From Muricea muricata (taxonomy: Eukaryota; Cnidaria; Anthozoa; Malacalcyonacea; Plexauridae), in the NCBI GenBank assembly GCA_963855995.1, contig OY979724.1:7107772-7171771 (forward strand): a stretch of 64,000 nucleotides of DNA, written 5' to 3'. The notes under the pieces were generated by a model, which was not told the DNA's origin, ran no database searches, and saw only the letters and a program-made list of their open reading frames with translations. Made by a program: the position numbers and the translations under genes. Positions 63,810-64,000 of the stretch are shown piece after piece; the first letter of the stretch is position 1; each line of letters opens with the position of its first letter.

Positions 63810-64000
63810 ACGGAAATCATGTTTTCGGTGCTCAAACTATCGAGAATAGCGAAATAACATGATGAAATGAGAATCTTAAAACTTTCTTTCTAACTAAAAA
63901 AAAACGATCATACAGTCATCAAAATCGCGTTCTAAGCGTTCTGCAAGTGATTTGAGCGGTGAAAAGCTGTCTAAATCGATAACGGCAACGTTTCTCAGCT
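63810..64000. repeat. Partial A unit at the right edge, start of the next 3-dimer copy
   Basis: This is the first 191 bases of an A unit with gagaatagcg. It matches 62217-62407 apart from aacatgatg for aacttgatg and gcggtgaaaag for gcggtaaaaag. The array clearly runs on past the window. Confidence 0.9.

Larger units (their letters stand above)
1..64000. repeat. Satellite DNA array, about 266-bp unit in A-B dimers of about 532 bp
   Basis: The whole window is head-to-tail tandem repeat in one orientation. Every unit opens with acgg (or accg/acag) followed by aaatcat. Opening positions fall at 1, 267, 533, 799, 1065 and so on to the end. Two unit types alternate strictly: A (ttttcggtgctcaaact near the start) and B (most often ttttcgatgttcc or ttttcgaagttcc). 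I located 120 complete dimers, with lengths of 530-533 bp because of one-base changes, mostly in A-runs and in the taaataaaaattt stretch. No unique sequence, transposon or gene interrupts the block. Stops are frequent in all frames. Arrays like this are known as eukaryotic centromeric, pericentric or subtelomeric satellites. The family itself is not one I recognise, and the location in the chromosome is unknown. Confidence 0.98.

Noticed and set aside
1..64000. CRISPR array
   Set aside because: There are no short repeats separated by unique spacers. The whole 266-bp unit is repeated and the variable positions are scattered substitutions.
1..64000. CENP-B box or similar known centromere protein motif
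   Set aside because: I checked the TTCG and CGAA words in the A and B units for the TTCG-4-A-2-CGGG pattern on both strands and found none. The CCCG near 25106, 30422 and 32017 does not complete it.
1..64000. Transposon or retroelement insertions
   Set aside because: Dimer openings are continuous at 530-533 bp across the window, which leaves no room for an insertion. No terminal repeats or target duplications were seen.
1..64000. Telomere-type short repeats or tRNA/rRNA genes
   Set aside because: No run of TTAGG, TTAGGG or TTTAGGG type repeats and no tRNA or rRNA signatures were seen. The unit is a complex 266-bp sequence.

Overview
The window is a single uninterrupted block of satellite DNA from end to end. 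I see no gene, transposon, RNA gene or unique sequence. The basic unit is about 266 bp, at roughly 36% G+C by hand count of one unit. Units alternate as two related types, A and B, about 88% alike by hand alignment. They form a dimer of about 532 bp (range seen 530-533). I counted 120 complete dimers plus a 191-bp partial one at the right edge. The A-B order and the orientation never break.

On top of the dimer lies a second level, higher-order repeats (HORs) of several dimers. From left to right: a 7-dimer HOR of 3721 bp (1-7442, two full copies and part of a third to about 8929); a restart dimer (9039-9570); a 3-dimer HOR of 1596 bp, three copies (9571-14358); mixed dimers (14359-16483); a 4-dimer block (16484-18610) that recurs at 20207 and, truncated, at 32434; a 10-dimer HOR of 5316 bp in two near-identical tandem copies (20739-31370); mixed and chimeric dimers (31371-37752); a 2-dimer HOR of 1063-1064 bp (37753-39879); a 3-dimer HOR of 1597 bp in two copies (39880-43073) with its first two dimers again at 46266-47330; another 2-dimer pair (44138-46265); and a block of about 6.4 kb present twice at an offset of 9038 bp (about 48282-54677 and 57320-63715). 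Between those two blocks sits a mosaic patch that carries variants of the leftmost 3721-bp HOR. A 3-dimer period of 1593 bp starts a second copy at the right edge.

Nested HORs of this kind are known from homogenised eukaryotic satellites, most often at centromeres or in pericentric or subtelomeric heterochromatin. The host is therefore a eukaryote, but I cannot name the species or clade and do not recognise the family. CpG is not depleted (about 14 CpG in one 266-bp unit, where base composition predicts about 8-9). That argues against long-term CpG methylation and mildly favours a lineage with little DNA methylation. There is no match to the CENP-B box in the unit types read. All functional statements (centromere, heterochromatin) are inference from architecture.

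Coordinates of dimers use the first base of the 'acgg' that opens each A unit as base 1 of the dimer. This phase is a convention. HOR edges are given in the same phase, although true recombination points may lie up to a few hundred bases away. Similarity statements come from reading by eye.
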